Shown: positions 9,329-17,971 of the stretch, in pieces
Layout of the letters: each line of letters opens with the position of its first letter
Numbering within the stretch: position 1 is the first letter of the stretch
Assembly: GCA_023336205.1 (NCBI GenBank)
Contig: JALQCR010000027.1
Coordinates: forward strand, 1-64,000
Length of the DNA stretch: 64,000 nt
Direction of reading: 5' to 3'
Origin: Pseudanabaena sp. Salubria-1
Lineage (GTDB): Bacteria; Cyanobacteriota; Cyanobacteriia; Pseudanabaenales; Pseudanabaenaceae
Notes under the pieces: model-generated
Database searches by the model: none
What the model was told of the DNA's origin: nothing
The model's input: the letters and a program-made list of their open reading frames with translations, nothing else
Program-made: the position numbers and the translations under genes

Positions 9329-10605
9329 CAATTAAGAGCATCTTCATCAGTAATAGAATTAATAGCCATAGTAATTGCGTCGTCAAGAGCCGAAATTGTG
9401 CGAGCTTTAGCCGAGCGAATAATCTCTTTTAATTTTGACCAACATAACTCGATTGGCGATAAATCAGGAGAATAGGGAGGGATGAACTTAACCTGAGCAC
9501 CAACGGATTCAATTAGGGTTTTAGCCATTGCAGCGTAATGTACAGGCAAATTATCCATAGCGACAATTGCCCCAACCCATAACCGAGGCAATAGTATTTT
9601 CTCAATGAAAACCAAAAAACTGGCGGTGTTGAGACTACCAGCAAAAGTCATCGCAGCAATCAACCCTTCATCACTCATGGCTCCAATTAAAGTGATGTTT
9701 CTACCTTTGTTACCTGGACGGTCATCATATACCCTACATCCTCCTTGACATCTACCATAAAGCCTCGTCATCGCTAGATTTAGCCCTGTCTCGTCAATGA
9801 ATACAAGGTTTTTGACATCTATCGTATCTAGCCAACGACGAAACTCATAACGCAATTTTTTCACTCTTTCTGTCGCTTGTTCGCTGGCTACTAAAGTTTT
9901 TTTTTACGCCCTAATTCTAAGCGCTTAAGCGTACGACTCAATCCTGATACGCTCACTTCTATTGTCTTTGTTTCATGTAGTTTTTCTTTGATCTCTCTGA
10001 GATATATGTCATTTTGCGCTTCAACAATTGTCTTTACTAATTCTTCATCTTTGCCTTTGATTTTCGACCGCCGATCTCCTCCTTGGGGTTTTGCTGCTAT
10101 TTCATTTGTTTCTCGATACCGACGCAAAAAATCTCGAACAAATGACAAGCTTACTTTAAATCGTTTAGCTATGCCTCTCTGCGTATTTTCTTTGTTTTCC
10201 CAAGCACTTAATATCTTTTTTCGTAAATCTAGCGAATATGCTGCCATATGTAATCTTTCCTTGATAATACTTTTAGCTTATTAGACTTGTGGCGGGTTTG
10301 ATCGGTATTTGCTGTATAATCGCATACCTGCTTCTGGTCGTGAGCGTCAAACCGTTTGTCACTCTCAGCGCGAGTATGCCCGCGATGAAGATCAAGATGG
10401 TTTTTGTGAGGTTCATTGCAATACTATGGAGGGCATTTGGGTTGGTTTACGCAATTTTCTGCGTCCCTTTCGAGGTATTCACAAGAAGTATTTGTATCTG
10501 TATGTAGCCATGTTCGAGTGGGCTTACAATCTACGTTGGATTGATTTTGACTTCCTGCGTCGTCTTCTTTTTCCTCCTTCCACCTATTTACCTACATGAG
10601 CGTCT

Positions 10606-10734
10606 TGGTTATGTAGAAAATTCCATTCAGCACTTCCCGAAAATCTGTTTTTGGTGGTCTCCCAAATTTTGTTGGTTTTGGCATCATTGGCGCTATTATT
10701 TCCCACTCTTTGTTTGATAAATCGTTATTATAGG
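10606..10734 (-). pseudogene. N-terminal fragment of an IS5-type transposase
   Basis: Minus-strand translation reads NNDLSNKEWEIIAPMMPK, then GRPPKTDFREVLNGIFYI, the conserved N-terminus of IS5-group (DUF4096) transposases. It ends where the IS1595 right end begins, so only about 40 codons remain. Confidence 0.7.
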
Positions 10735-10736
10735 CT

Positions 10737-10799
10737 TGGCGCACCAAAACAGGACTGAATACTAGGCTTCATCAGTATTCAGTCCTGTTTTGGTGCGCC
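10737..10799. terminator. Long hairpin downstream of the MFS gene
   Basis: GGCGCACCAAAACAGGACTG and its exact complement form a stem of more than 24 bp around a short loop. It lies about 30 bp past the MFS stop codon on the minus strand and probably ends the sugar-cluster transcript. It could also be the inverted end of a lost element. Confidence 0.5.
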
Positions 10800-10827
10800 C
10801 TTGCTTTCTTAAATGCTTTCTAAGATA

Positions 10828-12015
10828 TCAAATGGGTTCTATAGCAGCTTTCTTTTCAGTTGGGATTGCGTAACTGAGTACTACACTTAAAAGACAACAC
10901 AAACAAATAATAAATAGCGCGTTGTGCAATCCAACTGCCCCAGCAGCGAAGCCAATGAAAGGAGGTCCGGACAAAAAACCGAAATAACCAATCATTGCAA
11001 CAAAGGCAATATTTTTCTCGCTGTTACCCTCCAACGCGCTGCCGGCTATCCGAAAAATAATGGGCCCTAGAGATGATAAACCCAATCCCATACAAGCCAA
11101 ACCTAAAATTGCAACCTGATAATGCCCTGTCAGCAAAGTCATGCTAATCCCAATAGCGGCTAAGGAGGAACCTACCAGAGTCACATTACGGTTGCCAAAG
11201 ATCTCGACGATCCAATCCCCTAGAAGTCGTCCAGCCACGTGAGCTGAGTAAAACATCACAAATCCAAAAGTATCCAGCCCTGCTGATACACCTAGATATT
11301 CACGAAAGTAAATCGCACTCCAGTCTGCGATCGCGCCTTCACTAAACATAACACACAGAAACAGTATCCCTAATCCTAGTAAAACTTGCGATGGCAACAC
11401 GAATGAGTTTGTTTGCTCTGTTTGCTCATCTTCATCAGAATCGACTTTTGCTTTTCCCTCAATGAGCCAGCCCATAATAACAAGACTGACAATACCTGAT
11501 ACTAATCCAACGATAGTGAAATGCAAAGATGGATCAATAGCCAGGGATTCCACTACACTACCGATTGCCCCCCCCACCATTGAACCTAAGCTAAACAAAG
11601 CATGACACCTTGACATGATCAAAGTGTTGTGCCTTAATTCAACAACATTAGCGTTTGCATTCATTCCAACATCTACGATGCCAAATCCAGCTCCAAAGAA
11701 AAAAGTTGCAATGACTAAGAGTGGATAGCTTGGAGCCCAGCCCGGTATTAGTATTGAGCCGCAATAAATTAATGTTGCAATTCCCGTCGCTTTTCCGACA
11801 CCATAAACACTGATTATCCGACTCATAATTTGCATCGAACACAAACCCCCAAGTGGGATCATCAGCAGGGCAATACTCAATTGGGATTTGCTTAGTTCTA
11901 AAGCTTCTTTAATGTCTGGAATTCTGGAAACCCAATTCCCAAATACAAAACCTAAAATAAAAAACACTACACAAACAGCACTCAGGGCTTTGAACTCTTC
12001 CTTTAACTGCATCAT
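10828..12015 (-). CDS. MFS transporter, YbjJ/fucose-permease-like
   Basis: 395 residues with about 12 hydrophobic helices in two halves split by a charged loop (KAKVDSDEDEQTEQTN, about 196-211). The first helix pair contains GNWVSRIPDIKEALELSKSQ, and loop motifs such as GAGFGIVDVGMNANANVVE resemble the YbjJ/FucP subgroup of the major facilitator superfamily. It is the last gene of the minus-strand sugar cluster, 207 bp after the aminotransferase. That placement suggests export of the cluster's product or import of a sugar, but the substrate cannot be read from sequence. Confidence 0.8.
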   Translation of the reverse strand: MMQLKEEFKALSAVCVVFFILGFVFGNWVSRIPDIKEALELSKSQLSIALLMIPLGGLCSMQIMSRIISVYGVGKATGIATLIYCGSILIPGWAPSYPLLVIATFFFGAGFGIVDVGMNANANVVELRHNTLIMSRCHALFSLGSMVGGAIGSVVESLAIDPSLHFTIVGLVSGIVSLVIMGWLIEGKAKVDSDEDEQTEQTNSFVLPSQVLLGLGILFLCVMFSEGAIADWSAIYFREYLGVSAGLDTFGFVMFYSAHVAGRLLGDWIVEIFGNRNVTLVGSSLAAIGISMTLLTGHYQVAILGLACMGLGLSSLGPIIFRIAGSALEGNSEKNIAFVAMIGYFGFLSGPPFIGFAAGAVGLHNALFIICLCCLLSVVLSYAIPTEKKAAIEPI

Positions 12016-12222
12016 TTAAGTCCTATCTTGAGTAACTAATTAAGGGCAACTTGGCTATTTTATCCTGTATTAATTGATTTGGGCGAAGCAATATCCCTTC
12101 AAGCGTCTGCGATCGGCGGAAATAAACATACCATTCAAAATGACACAAAAGCTCCGAATACTATTCTTTTGAATGATTGACTTTTGAATAAGTGACTTCC
12201 GCAAATCGTTACTAGTAGTCTG

Positions 12223-13356
12223 TCAACAAGATTGAGCGCAAGCCTTTTCAACTGCTTCAATGACTGTTTCAACTGCGTCTTCGCTGAGAGTGGGGTAGAG
12301 AGGAAGTGTGATGGTGGAGTCTCCTATCTGCTCTGCATGAGGAAAAGTTCCGCGTTGGAAGCCGAAGGTTTTCTGATAAAAGGAGAGCAAGTGAATAGCT
12401 CGGTAATTAACGGTCACCCCCACTCCTTCTGCTTGAATGTTATTGAGTATGAGATCTCTTCGATTCGGGTTGACCAGAATGGTGAAGAGATGCCGAGCCG
12501 ATCGGGTGCCATCGGGTACTATAGTAAATGAAACGTCCTTGATATCTGAAAAAGCTTTCTCGTAACGCCGACAGATAACTTCACGGCGTTCACGGCGTTC
12601 TTCTAGGTAGTCCAATTGGGAAAGCAACAGCGCTGCTTGGATATTCGTGAGATTGGATTTGTATCCCAAAAATTCCATGTCCCAATGTTGGTAAGTGCTA
12701 CCATATCTGTCGGCTGCCCCCTTAGACATTCCATGTAAGCGTGCCTTTCGCAGCCAAGTAGCCAGTTCTTCATCGTTGGTGGTAATGGCACCGCCTTCGC
12801 CGCAAGTAAGGTTCTTGGTGGCGTAGAAGCTGAAGCATGCAGCGTCTCCCATCTGTCCTGGTCCTACCCCATCCCTCTGTCCCTCCACACAGTGGGCGCA
12901 ATCTTCTACTATCTTAAGTTGATATTGGTCAGCTAAAGCTCGTAAGGCTCTCATATCTACAAGCGCCCCGTACAGATGAACAGGTAGAATGGCTCTTGTT
13001 CGTTCGTTGATTTTGGAGGCAACCTGAGCAACATCCATTAATCCTGTTTCTAGCTCGGTGTCTACAAATATTGGCTTTGCACCTACATATTGGATAGCGT
13101 TAGCCGTAGCAATGAAAGTCATGGGAGTGGTAATCACCTCGTCACCGGGGCCAATACCCAATCCCCGCAATGCTAATTCTAATGCGTGTGTACCGGACAT
13201 CACACCAATGGCGTGGGACACACCTAGATATTGAGCGAACTTTCGTTCAAATTCCGCGGTCAAATTGCCAGTACTAAGCATGACTAAATCCAACACATCT
13301 GCGATCGCTTGCTTCTCAATTTCACCAAGAGAATGTCTGTAAAAATCTACTTTCAT
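12223..13356 (-). CDS. DegT/DnrJ/EryC1/StrS family aminotransferase
   Basis: 377 residues. A PLP-dependent sugar aminotransferase that converts a keto-sugar nucleotide to an amino sugar. The PLP lysine lies in CFSFYATKNLTCGEGG (about residue 183). The cofactor-binding MSGTHALELALRGLGIGPGDE (in part) and the EDCAHCVEG Asp are also present, and the length is typical. It is the fourth gene of the minus-strand sugar cluster. The 310-bp gap to the epimerase suggests its own promoter. Confidence 0.9.
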   Translation of the reverse strand: MKVDFYRHSLGEIEKQAIADVLDLVMLSTGNLTAEFERKFAQYLGVSHAIGVMSGTHALELALRGLGIGPGDEVITTPMTFIATANAIQYVGAKPIFVDTELETGLMDVAQVASKINERTRAILPVHLYGALVDMRALRALADQYQLKIVEDCAHCVEGQRDGVGPGQMGDAACFSFYATKNLTCGEGGAITTNDEELATWLRKARLHGMSKGAADRYGSTYQHWDMEFLGYKSNLTNIQAALLLSQLDYLEERRERREVICRRYEKAFSDIKDVSFTIVPDGTRSARHLFTILVNPNRRDLILNNIQAEGVGVTVNYRAIHLLSFYQKTFGFQRGTFPHAEQIGDSTITLPLYPTLSEDAVETVIEAVEKACAQSC

Positions 13357-13402
13357 TGATTTCCTCAGATAGAAATTTTACCGTTGTACAAAATTTAAAC
13401 AA

Positions 13403-13584
13403 TAGATATATCCAGAAAAGACCAAGACTCTCGCACGGACTAAGTATTTTTGGCATTGCAACGCAAGGAAGCAATCTCAAAGTCTTGTTTTCTAGTAACG
13501 AGTACGTAAGTCCTAAAGACGAAGCTTGTGGAACATCTCTACAAGAATTTCGGACAGTGCGTAATTAAATTCTGGATATATCTA
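13403..13584. repeat. 182-bp segment bounded by 15-bp perfect inverted repeats
   Basis: TAGATATATCCAGAA at 13403-13417 and its exact complement at 13570-13584 enclose about 150 bp without a credible gene. This fits a small non-autonomous element in the 13357-13666 gap. No second copy is seen in the window. Confidence 0.4.
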
Positions 13585-13666
13585 ATATCATGTCCGCTTA
13601 CACACCCATAACTCACACCAAGACACTAAGGTGCAGAGGTTCTAAGATTAATTTAGTATGGTCACA

Positions 13667-14686
13667 CTAACGCACATGATAAGGTGGAAGACTGTGCTGC
13701 AAAAGTTGCGCTTCCAGAAGTTGCTTGTATACTTCTACCGTTCGGGTTTGGAGTGTGTACTTTAATTTTCCCTGTTCCAGTGCCTGTTTTACTTCGATGA
13801 TGCCTTCCTTGGGAGAAATCTGAGCTTTAAAGCCCAGCACTCGTTGTATCTTGTCACAGTTGACTTTATAGCTTCGGTTATCCGGTTCGCTGAAAAAATT
13901 CTTGACTTCGATGGACGGGAAGACTTCCTGAATCAGGTGCGTCAAGTCCCTAATCTGGTAATTTTCATCACTGCCTCCTAGGTTGAATACCTCACACTGC
14001 ATGGCTTCTTGTGGGGCGTCACAAGCCAAGATGAAAGCTCGAGCCACGTCGCGAACGTGAAGCAAGGGACGCCATTGCTCCCCCTCGCCAAACACATGAA
14101 TTTTGTGATTGGTGTACGCAGAAAACGTCATAATGTTGACAACCAAGTCAAAGCGCATCCGATAGGAAACCCCATAAACTGTAGCGTTACGCATAAAGGT
14201 GACACAAAAGTTATCATCTGCTAATTCGCGAAGCTTCTGTTCGGTTATCACCTTACTCTCTGCGTATAGTGTAAGCGGGTTGGGGGCACTCTCTTCGGTA
14301 CGTATTTCGTCAGAGAAGCCATATACGATACAGGAAGAGGCAAAAATAAATCGAGACACGCCAGCAGCTTTAGCTTGCCGAGCTAAATTGAGACTCCCGT
14401 TGATATTCATGTCCTTGGTGAGTTCGCTCGATAGTTCGGAAGCGGGGTCATTGCAGATGCCGGACAAGTCCATCACAATGTCCACACCGACAAAGGCATC
14501 CTGTTCAACAAACCGAGTATCTTCGTCAATTGTTTCAAGATTAGTATTCTTGAGCAGTGGCGCAATTGAGGCATATCCGAAGAAGAATCTATCTAGTATA
14601 CGAACTTGATAACCAGCTTCAAGGAGCATTTCGGCAAGTACTGATCCAATATACCCACCCCCACCAGCCAACAAAATTTTTTTCAT
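13667..14686 (-). CDS. NAD-dependent sugar epimerase/dehydratase (extended SDR)
   Basis: 339 residues. An N-terminal Rossmann motif GGGGYIGS (about residue 8) binds NAD. The active-site Ser lies in FASSCIVYG and the YxxxK pair in LYAESKVITE (about 142). The RDVARAFILACD segment and the C-terminal NCDKIQRVLGF are typical of UDP-glucose epimerase-like SDRs. It presumably makes or modifies a nucleotide sugar for the neighbouring aminotransferase; the precise substrate is unknown. The minus-strand neighbour upstream, the Gfo/Idh gene, is 132 bp away. Confidence 0.88.
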   Translation of the reverse strand: MKKILLAGGGGYIGSVLAEMLLEAGYQVRILDRFFFGYASIAPLLKNTNLETIDEDTRFVEQDAFVGVDIVMDLSGICNDPASELSSELTKDMNINGSLNLARQAKAAGVSRFIFASSCIVYGFSDEIRTEESAPNPLTLYAESKVITEQKLRELADDNFCVTFMRNATVYGVSYRMRFDLVVNIMTFSAYTNHKIHVFGEGEQWRPLLHVRDVARAFILACDAPQEAMQCEVFNLGGSDENYQIRDLTHLIQEVFPSIEVKNFFSEPDNRSYKVNCDKIQRVLGFKAQISPKEGIIEVKQALEQGKLKYTLQTRTVEVYKQLLEAQLLQHSLPPYHVR

Positions 14687-14818
14687 CGAAATCCTCGCGT
14701 AGAAATCCCGTCCTTAGGACGGCTTTACATTAATTTATCTTGAATATCATTACCGCCATGGGGCTACTTAGTTGGGTGTCAAGAGTGTATTGCAGTTCCA
14801 CTCTTGACAATTACCATC

Positions 14819-15844
14819 TCAAACATGAAGCCCTGATTGAAGCCATCTACTTAGCTCGATGGTTTGTTTTTGTTGCACCGATTGGGAAATTACTTCCGCC
14901 ACAGCAACATCCATGAAACATGTTTGGGGAGTGTTGTGACAATGATTGTCACCATCAATAGCATCTAGCACAGTTTTTACTTGTAATTCAAAAGCGTTTG
15001 GGGCACCTTCAAAATGTTCTTGATGAATCGATTCACCTTGCTCTAGTACCAGACGACCTTGACCTTCATCAGATGGAAAAACTTTTAGCTCACCATTAAT
15101 TCCAGTTATGGCAACATACCAAGAATCATCTTCCCTTGGCGAACCAGGGCGTACGTAGCCAGCTGTCATTGAACAGAGAACATCATCTGGAAATAGCAAG
15201 TTGGCTATGCATGTTTCTTCAACTACAGACTGGGATGTTAAGCATTTTTTTCTATTCGCAAAAGCAGATATGTAGAGGGGATCGCCCAATAGCCACCGCA
15301 ATGGATTAATGAAGGCATAGGTCATGTGAGTCAGAGGCATCCCAGCGCTGATGGCCTGATTATAGTACCAACTTTCTGGATTAGCTGGGAATAGAGCAAC
15401 TGTACGGATTGCGACTAATTGTCCAATGCGATCGCTTTGGATTATTTGTCGTGCTTGTTTCCAAACTGCCTTATAGCGAGCCTCATAACCGGCTTCCACA
15501 ATCAGATTTTTTTTGGTAGCAACTTGCCTAATCCAGTCAATTTCTTCCAGAGAACAAGCTGGACAACCGCCAATAAGAGTGTGGTAGCCAGAAGTAATTG
15601 CCCAATGAACAATGTGCGTTTGGATTTGGTGGGGTGTTTCAACCAGAACTATATCAGGGTTTAAGTCCGCTAAACGTTGGTAGTCATCAAAGGCAATTTC
15701 ACAGTTGAAACGTCTAGCAAAGGCATAAGCATTATCCAGATTGCGAGATGCAACACCACATAGCCTCACCTGCTGAGTCTCTAAGAAAGCTTTGGTTCGC
15801 ACAGTTGCCATACGTCCAGCACCGACTATCACTAATCTTTTCAT
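14819..15844 (-). CDS. Gfo/Idh/MocA-like oxidoreductase with altered catalytic motif
   Basis: About 341 residues from ATG 15844. The frame is open 42 codons further upstream, but that stretch overlaps the preceding gene's end, and the Rossmann motif VIVGAGRMATVRT begins directly after ATG 15844. Family members carry a conserved EKP with the catalytic lysine; here the position reads LIGGCPACSLEE, with Gly-Cys-Pro instead. The next conserved block, EAGYEARYKAVWKQARQII, is present. The enzyme may therefore be catalytically altered or act as a binding protein. It starts 16 bp after the glycosyltransferase stop, probably in one transcript. Confidence 0.78.
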   Translation of the reverse strand: MKRLVIVGAGRMATVRTKAFLETQQVRLCGVASRNLDNAYAFARRFNCEIAFDDYQRLADLNPDIVLVETPHQIQTHIVHWAITSGYHTLIGGCPACSLEEIDWIRQVATKKNLIVEAGYEARYKAVWKQARQIIQSDRIGQLVAIRTVALFPANPESWYYNQAISAGMPLTHMTYAFINPLRWLLGDPLYISAFANRKKCLTSQSVVEETCIANLLFPDDVLCSMTAGYVRPGSPREDDSWYVAITGINGELKVFPSDEGQGRLVLEQGESIHQEHFEGAPNAFELQVKTVLDAIDGDNHCHNTPQTCFMDVAVAEVISQSVQQKQTIELSRWLQSGLHV

Positions 15845-15860
15845 ATGGTGCCTGATTGGA

Positions 15861-16667
15861 TTAACGTTGTGCTGATGTGATTTCGACCTCTTCATTAAGC
15901 CAAGCCCGCATGTACTGCTCAAACTCTTGCGGTGCATACTGACCTTGCGCGGTGTCAAAGATCCAGCCATTCTGCTTCAAAACGCCATTTTTTGTGGCGA
16001 AAATCTTAGCAGCTTCATCTGGATTACCAGCATAGTTTTGCACAAAGAGTTTTTTGCACTCATGCAAATCAGTTTCCTTGCGCCAATGATGAATCGTTGG
16101 ATGCTGAAGAATAGTATTTTTCCCCCTCCAAAGACCACGTGCAATTTCTGCATCACTGCTGCGATCAAGATATTCTAAATCAACTTTGTTAAGCTGAACA
16201 TCCATAGCTGCAACAGCAGCATGAAATGCCAATTCATCAGCAACATCCCCCGGCCAGTAGATGTAAGCATCTGTCGATAAGTTTTCCATTTCCCAAGCAT
16301 CGATGGTTTTGATCCAGGCATCCAGCCAATCAAGACAAGATGTATCTGCCATAACTGTCCCAGTGTTGTATTTTATCCAAAAGGGTTGAGATGGCTTACG
16401 CACAGAAACCAGCGGGGCTTTCCAGGACTCTGGAATTGGACGAATTATCCGACATTCCACATCCAAGAATAGAACATTGCCAAAATCGACAACTCCTTTC
16501 TTGATGATACGTGGATGATTACACCAAGCTTTTACCAAGTTTGGATATTCTTGCTCAATCTCGTAAAGGTGAAAAGGATAGCCTAACACTTCGCAATCAC
16601 TTTTGAGTCCTTCGGCTAGATGCTTGTAAGAGTCAGTACTCCAACAAATTACAGTAAATTTATCCAT
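15861..16667 (-). CDS. Putative glycosyltransferase (GT-A-like)
   Basis: 268 residues. The N-terminal FTVICWSTDSYKHLAEGLK and the FGNVLFLDVECRI motif look like a GT-A fold with a variant D-x-E metal site. YWPGDVADELAFHAAVAAM and the later HHW segment resemble nucleotide-diphospho-sugar transferases. It is the first gene of the minus-strand cluster GT, Gfo/Idh, epimerase, DegT, MFS. It probably attaches a modified sugar to an unknown acceptor. No signal peptide or membrane helix is seen, so the protein is cytoplasmic. Confidence 0.6.
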   Translation of the reverse strand: MDKFTVICWSTDSYKHLAEGLKSDCEVLGYPFHLYEIEQEYPNLVKAWCNHPRIIKKGVVDFGNVLFLDVECRIIRPIPESWKAPLVSVRKPSQPFWIKYNTGTVMADTSCLDWLDAWIKTIDAWEMENLSTDAYIYWPGDVADELAFHAAVAAMDVQLNKVDLEYLDRSSDAEIARGLWRGKNTILQHPTIHHWRKETDLHECKKLFVQNYAGNPDEAAKIFATKNGVLKQNGWIFDTAQGQYAPQEFEQYMRAWLNEEVEITSAQR

Positions 16668-16773
16668 TTTAAATTTGACAATTTCCTATTCCGTTACCCA
16701 CGTTGCGCAAATAGTATTACAGCTTAATGAACTAGTTGTCAAGTTATGATTGTTATGAATTTCGACAGCAATT

Positions 16774-17960
16774 CAGGGCTATTTCATTCTTGAGAAAGGG
16801 TAGAAAAGAGCTTAGAGTGGGGGAAATATGTTATGGGTGCAAGAAGGTATGACAACGCTGGCAATAGTAGAAGCCTTCAAAGATTTACCAGATCCAAGGA
16901 GAAAAGAGGGAAAGCGTCATCAACAAACACTATGCCTTGCTTTATTCACGTTAGGGGTATCGGCAGGGAACCAAGGATTCTTAGCGATTGGAGATTGGCT
17001 GAAAAGCTATAAAACAGAGCTAATAGAATTATTTGCACCGCCAAAATTAAGATTGCCGTCCTACAGCACAATTCGGCGGGTATTGCTGAATGTAGACTAC
17101 CAAGCCTACTCAGCCTGTTTAGCTAGTTTTTTTGAAGTCCAGCCCAAAGCGGGAGAAATGATCGCTCCTTGATGGCAAAGTACTGAGAGGGTCATATCAA
17201 TTTGAGGATGACAACCCCAACTCAGATTCCCACCCAGCAATTCAGTTAGTCAGTGTGTATTTGGTGGAACGAGGGTTAATTCTCGAACCTTACGAAGTAG
17301 ACCGCAAATCAAACGAAATAAAAACTCTGCCTGTAGTCATCAAACAACTAGCTCTAAAGGGCGTAGTGTTTGCTTTTGATGCGATTAACACGCAAAAAAA
17401 AGCTGCGAATTAATCATTGATAGTGGCAATCACTACCTAGCGGCTCTCAAAGGCAATCAGCCAAAACTATTTGAATCGGTAAAAGAACAGTTTGTACGTG
17501 AAGAGACTGTTACATCGGTAAACAAAGGGCATGGACGTATTGAATGTCGTACTGTCAGTATTTGCACTAATTTAGATAATATTCCTAAGTGGGTAGGGTT
17601 GAACACCATTATTCAGGTTGAGTCTCAACGTATTCTTATTCGTGACAATTATTTTGTCGAACAGCCAATACATACTCGCTATTATCTGGCTTCTTTCTCT
17701 GACACTGCATCAGGATTTGCCGCAAGGATTCGTTCATATTGGGGCGTGGAAAATAAAGTTCACTATGTTCGTGATGTTACTCAGGGCGAAGATAAATCTA
17801 GAATTCGGACTTCGACTCTAATCAATACTTGGGTCGTTGCACGCAATTTTGCTATAAATCTCTATCGTTCTAACTTCTTTGATAATATGGCTCAGGCTCA
17901 ACGCCAATGTGCTTTTGGGCTTGATACTCTCAAACGCATCTTTAGAATGAAATAGCCCTG
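16774..17960 (+). mobile_element. ISAs1-family element, right copy
   Basis: 1187 bp with terminal repeats CAGGGCTATTTCATTCT/AGAATGAAATAGCCCTG. It matches the left copy without the MITE. Its right flank (17961-17969, AGCGCTGCC) matches the left flank of the left copy, not its own left flank. Confidence 0.92.
16828..17955 (+). pseudogene. ISAs1-type transposase with two frame changes
   Basis: ATG 16828 opens 114 codons with LAIVEAFKDLPDPRRKEGKR and TLGVSAGNQGFLAIGDWL. The frame ends at 17172, exactly where the catalytic segment DGKVLRGSY continues in the +1 frame (17171). At the A8 run near 17395 the frame returns to the original one: the A AAA AAA heptamer is a classic -1 slip site. The C-terminal 118 codons start around 17599. 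The protein needs both shifts to be made, so it is either a defective copy spread by another transposase or an unusual recoded gene. Confidence 0.75.
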
Positions 17961-17971
17961 AGCGCTGCCTT

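Larger units (their letters stand above)
8199..10247 (-). pseudogene. IS630-type transposase (OrfA/OrfB), interrupted by IS30
   Basis: OrfA (9891-10247, 118 residues) has the helix-turn-helix TQRGIAKRFKVSLSFVRDFL. OrfB follows in the -1 frame through an A9 run (GTAAAAAAAAACTT), a normal programmed-frameshift arrangement for this family. OrfB shows the DDE residues in VFIDETGLNLAM, VAMDNLPVHYAA and PPYSPDLSPIELCWSKLKE. It is cut by IS30 after DALN; beyond the IS the original ending WFHHCGLCFDPFS resumes and stops at 8199. Only the last 13 residues are displaced, so residual activity is conceivable. Confidence 0.85.
8165..10314 (-). mobile_element. IS630-family element interrupted by IS30
   Basis: Its ends are perfect inverted repeats (CAGCAAATACCGATCAAACC at the left, exact complement at the right, continuing through CGCCACAA). 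It is flanked by TA on both sides (8163-8164, 10315-10316), the IS630 target. Removing it restores the IS1595 frame DESDAY-NRIPA. It contains the two-frame IS630 transposase and a complete IS30 insertion. Confidence 0.9.
7502..10590 (+). pseudogene. IS1595-type transposase remnant, split by IS630/IS30 and frameshifted
   Basis: The start ATG 7502 lies within the IS4 target duplication. The N-terminus has a zinc-ribbon pattern (CPSGH ... CRECGK) typical of IS1595 enzymes. After GQIVLILRGFLQG the frame shifts and an in-frame stop follows (GLD*GTLLSWRHR). A further shift lies in an A-run at 7939-7946, before the ISXO2-like nuclease segment (GTVGRNSGQIRMKV, TVYTDESDAY). The segment is cut by IS630 at 8165 and resumes at 10317 (NRIPASGRERQTV, CEVHCNTMEGIWVGLRNFL). 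It is decayed and cannot be functional. Confidence 0.8.
6122..10605 (+). mobile_element. IS1595-family element carrying nested IS4, IS630 and IS30 insertions
   Basis: Imperfect ends CGCTCATATGGGGAAGTAGG (left) and, read inward from the right, CGCTCATGTAGGTAAATAGG delimit an IS1595-like element. An IS4-type element sits at its start codon (6195-7495). An IS630-type element interrupts it at 8165-10314, and that element is itself interrupted by an IS30 at 8242-9328. No target duplication of the IS1595 itself is visible, because its left side abuts the ISAs1 fragment. Confidence 0.75.
2344..17960. mobile_element. ISAs1-bounded composite transposon-like unit (15.6 kb)
   Basis: Two ISAs1-type copies in the same orientation (2344-3631 and 16774-17960) bound the segment. 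The 9 bases just outside the left end (2335-2343, AGCGCTGCC) are repeated exactly just outside the right end (17961-17969). This is the duplication expected if the whole unit inserted as one piece. The inner flanks of the two copies (AGTACGAAG after copy 1; ACAGCAATT before copy 2) do not match each other or the outer repeat. The cargo is a DUF4231-like gene, a nest of other IS elements and a sugar-modification cluster. Right of the unit, cobB ends 3 bases beyond the duplication. Confidence 0.82.

Noticed and set aside
10289..10599. Two plus-strand frames of 72 and 96 codons
   Set aside because: One is the C-terminal part of the broken IS1595 transposase; the other is a shadow of it. Listed under the pseudogene instead.
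12016..12222. Promoter or riboswitch between the MFS and aminotransferase genes
   Set aside because: No conserved motif or convincing stem pattern could be seen.
13356..13568. 70-codon plus-strand frame between the aminotransferase and epimerase genes
   Set aside because: It lies mostly within the 182-bp inverted-repeat segment and has no protein-like features.
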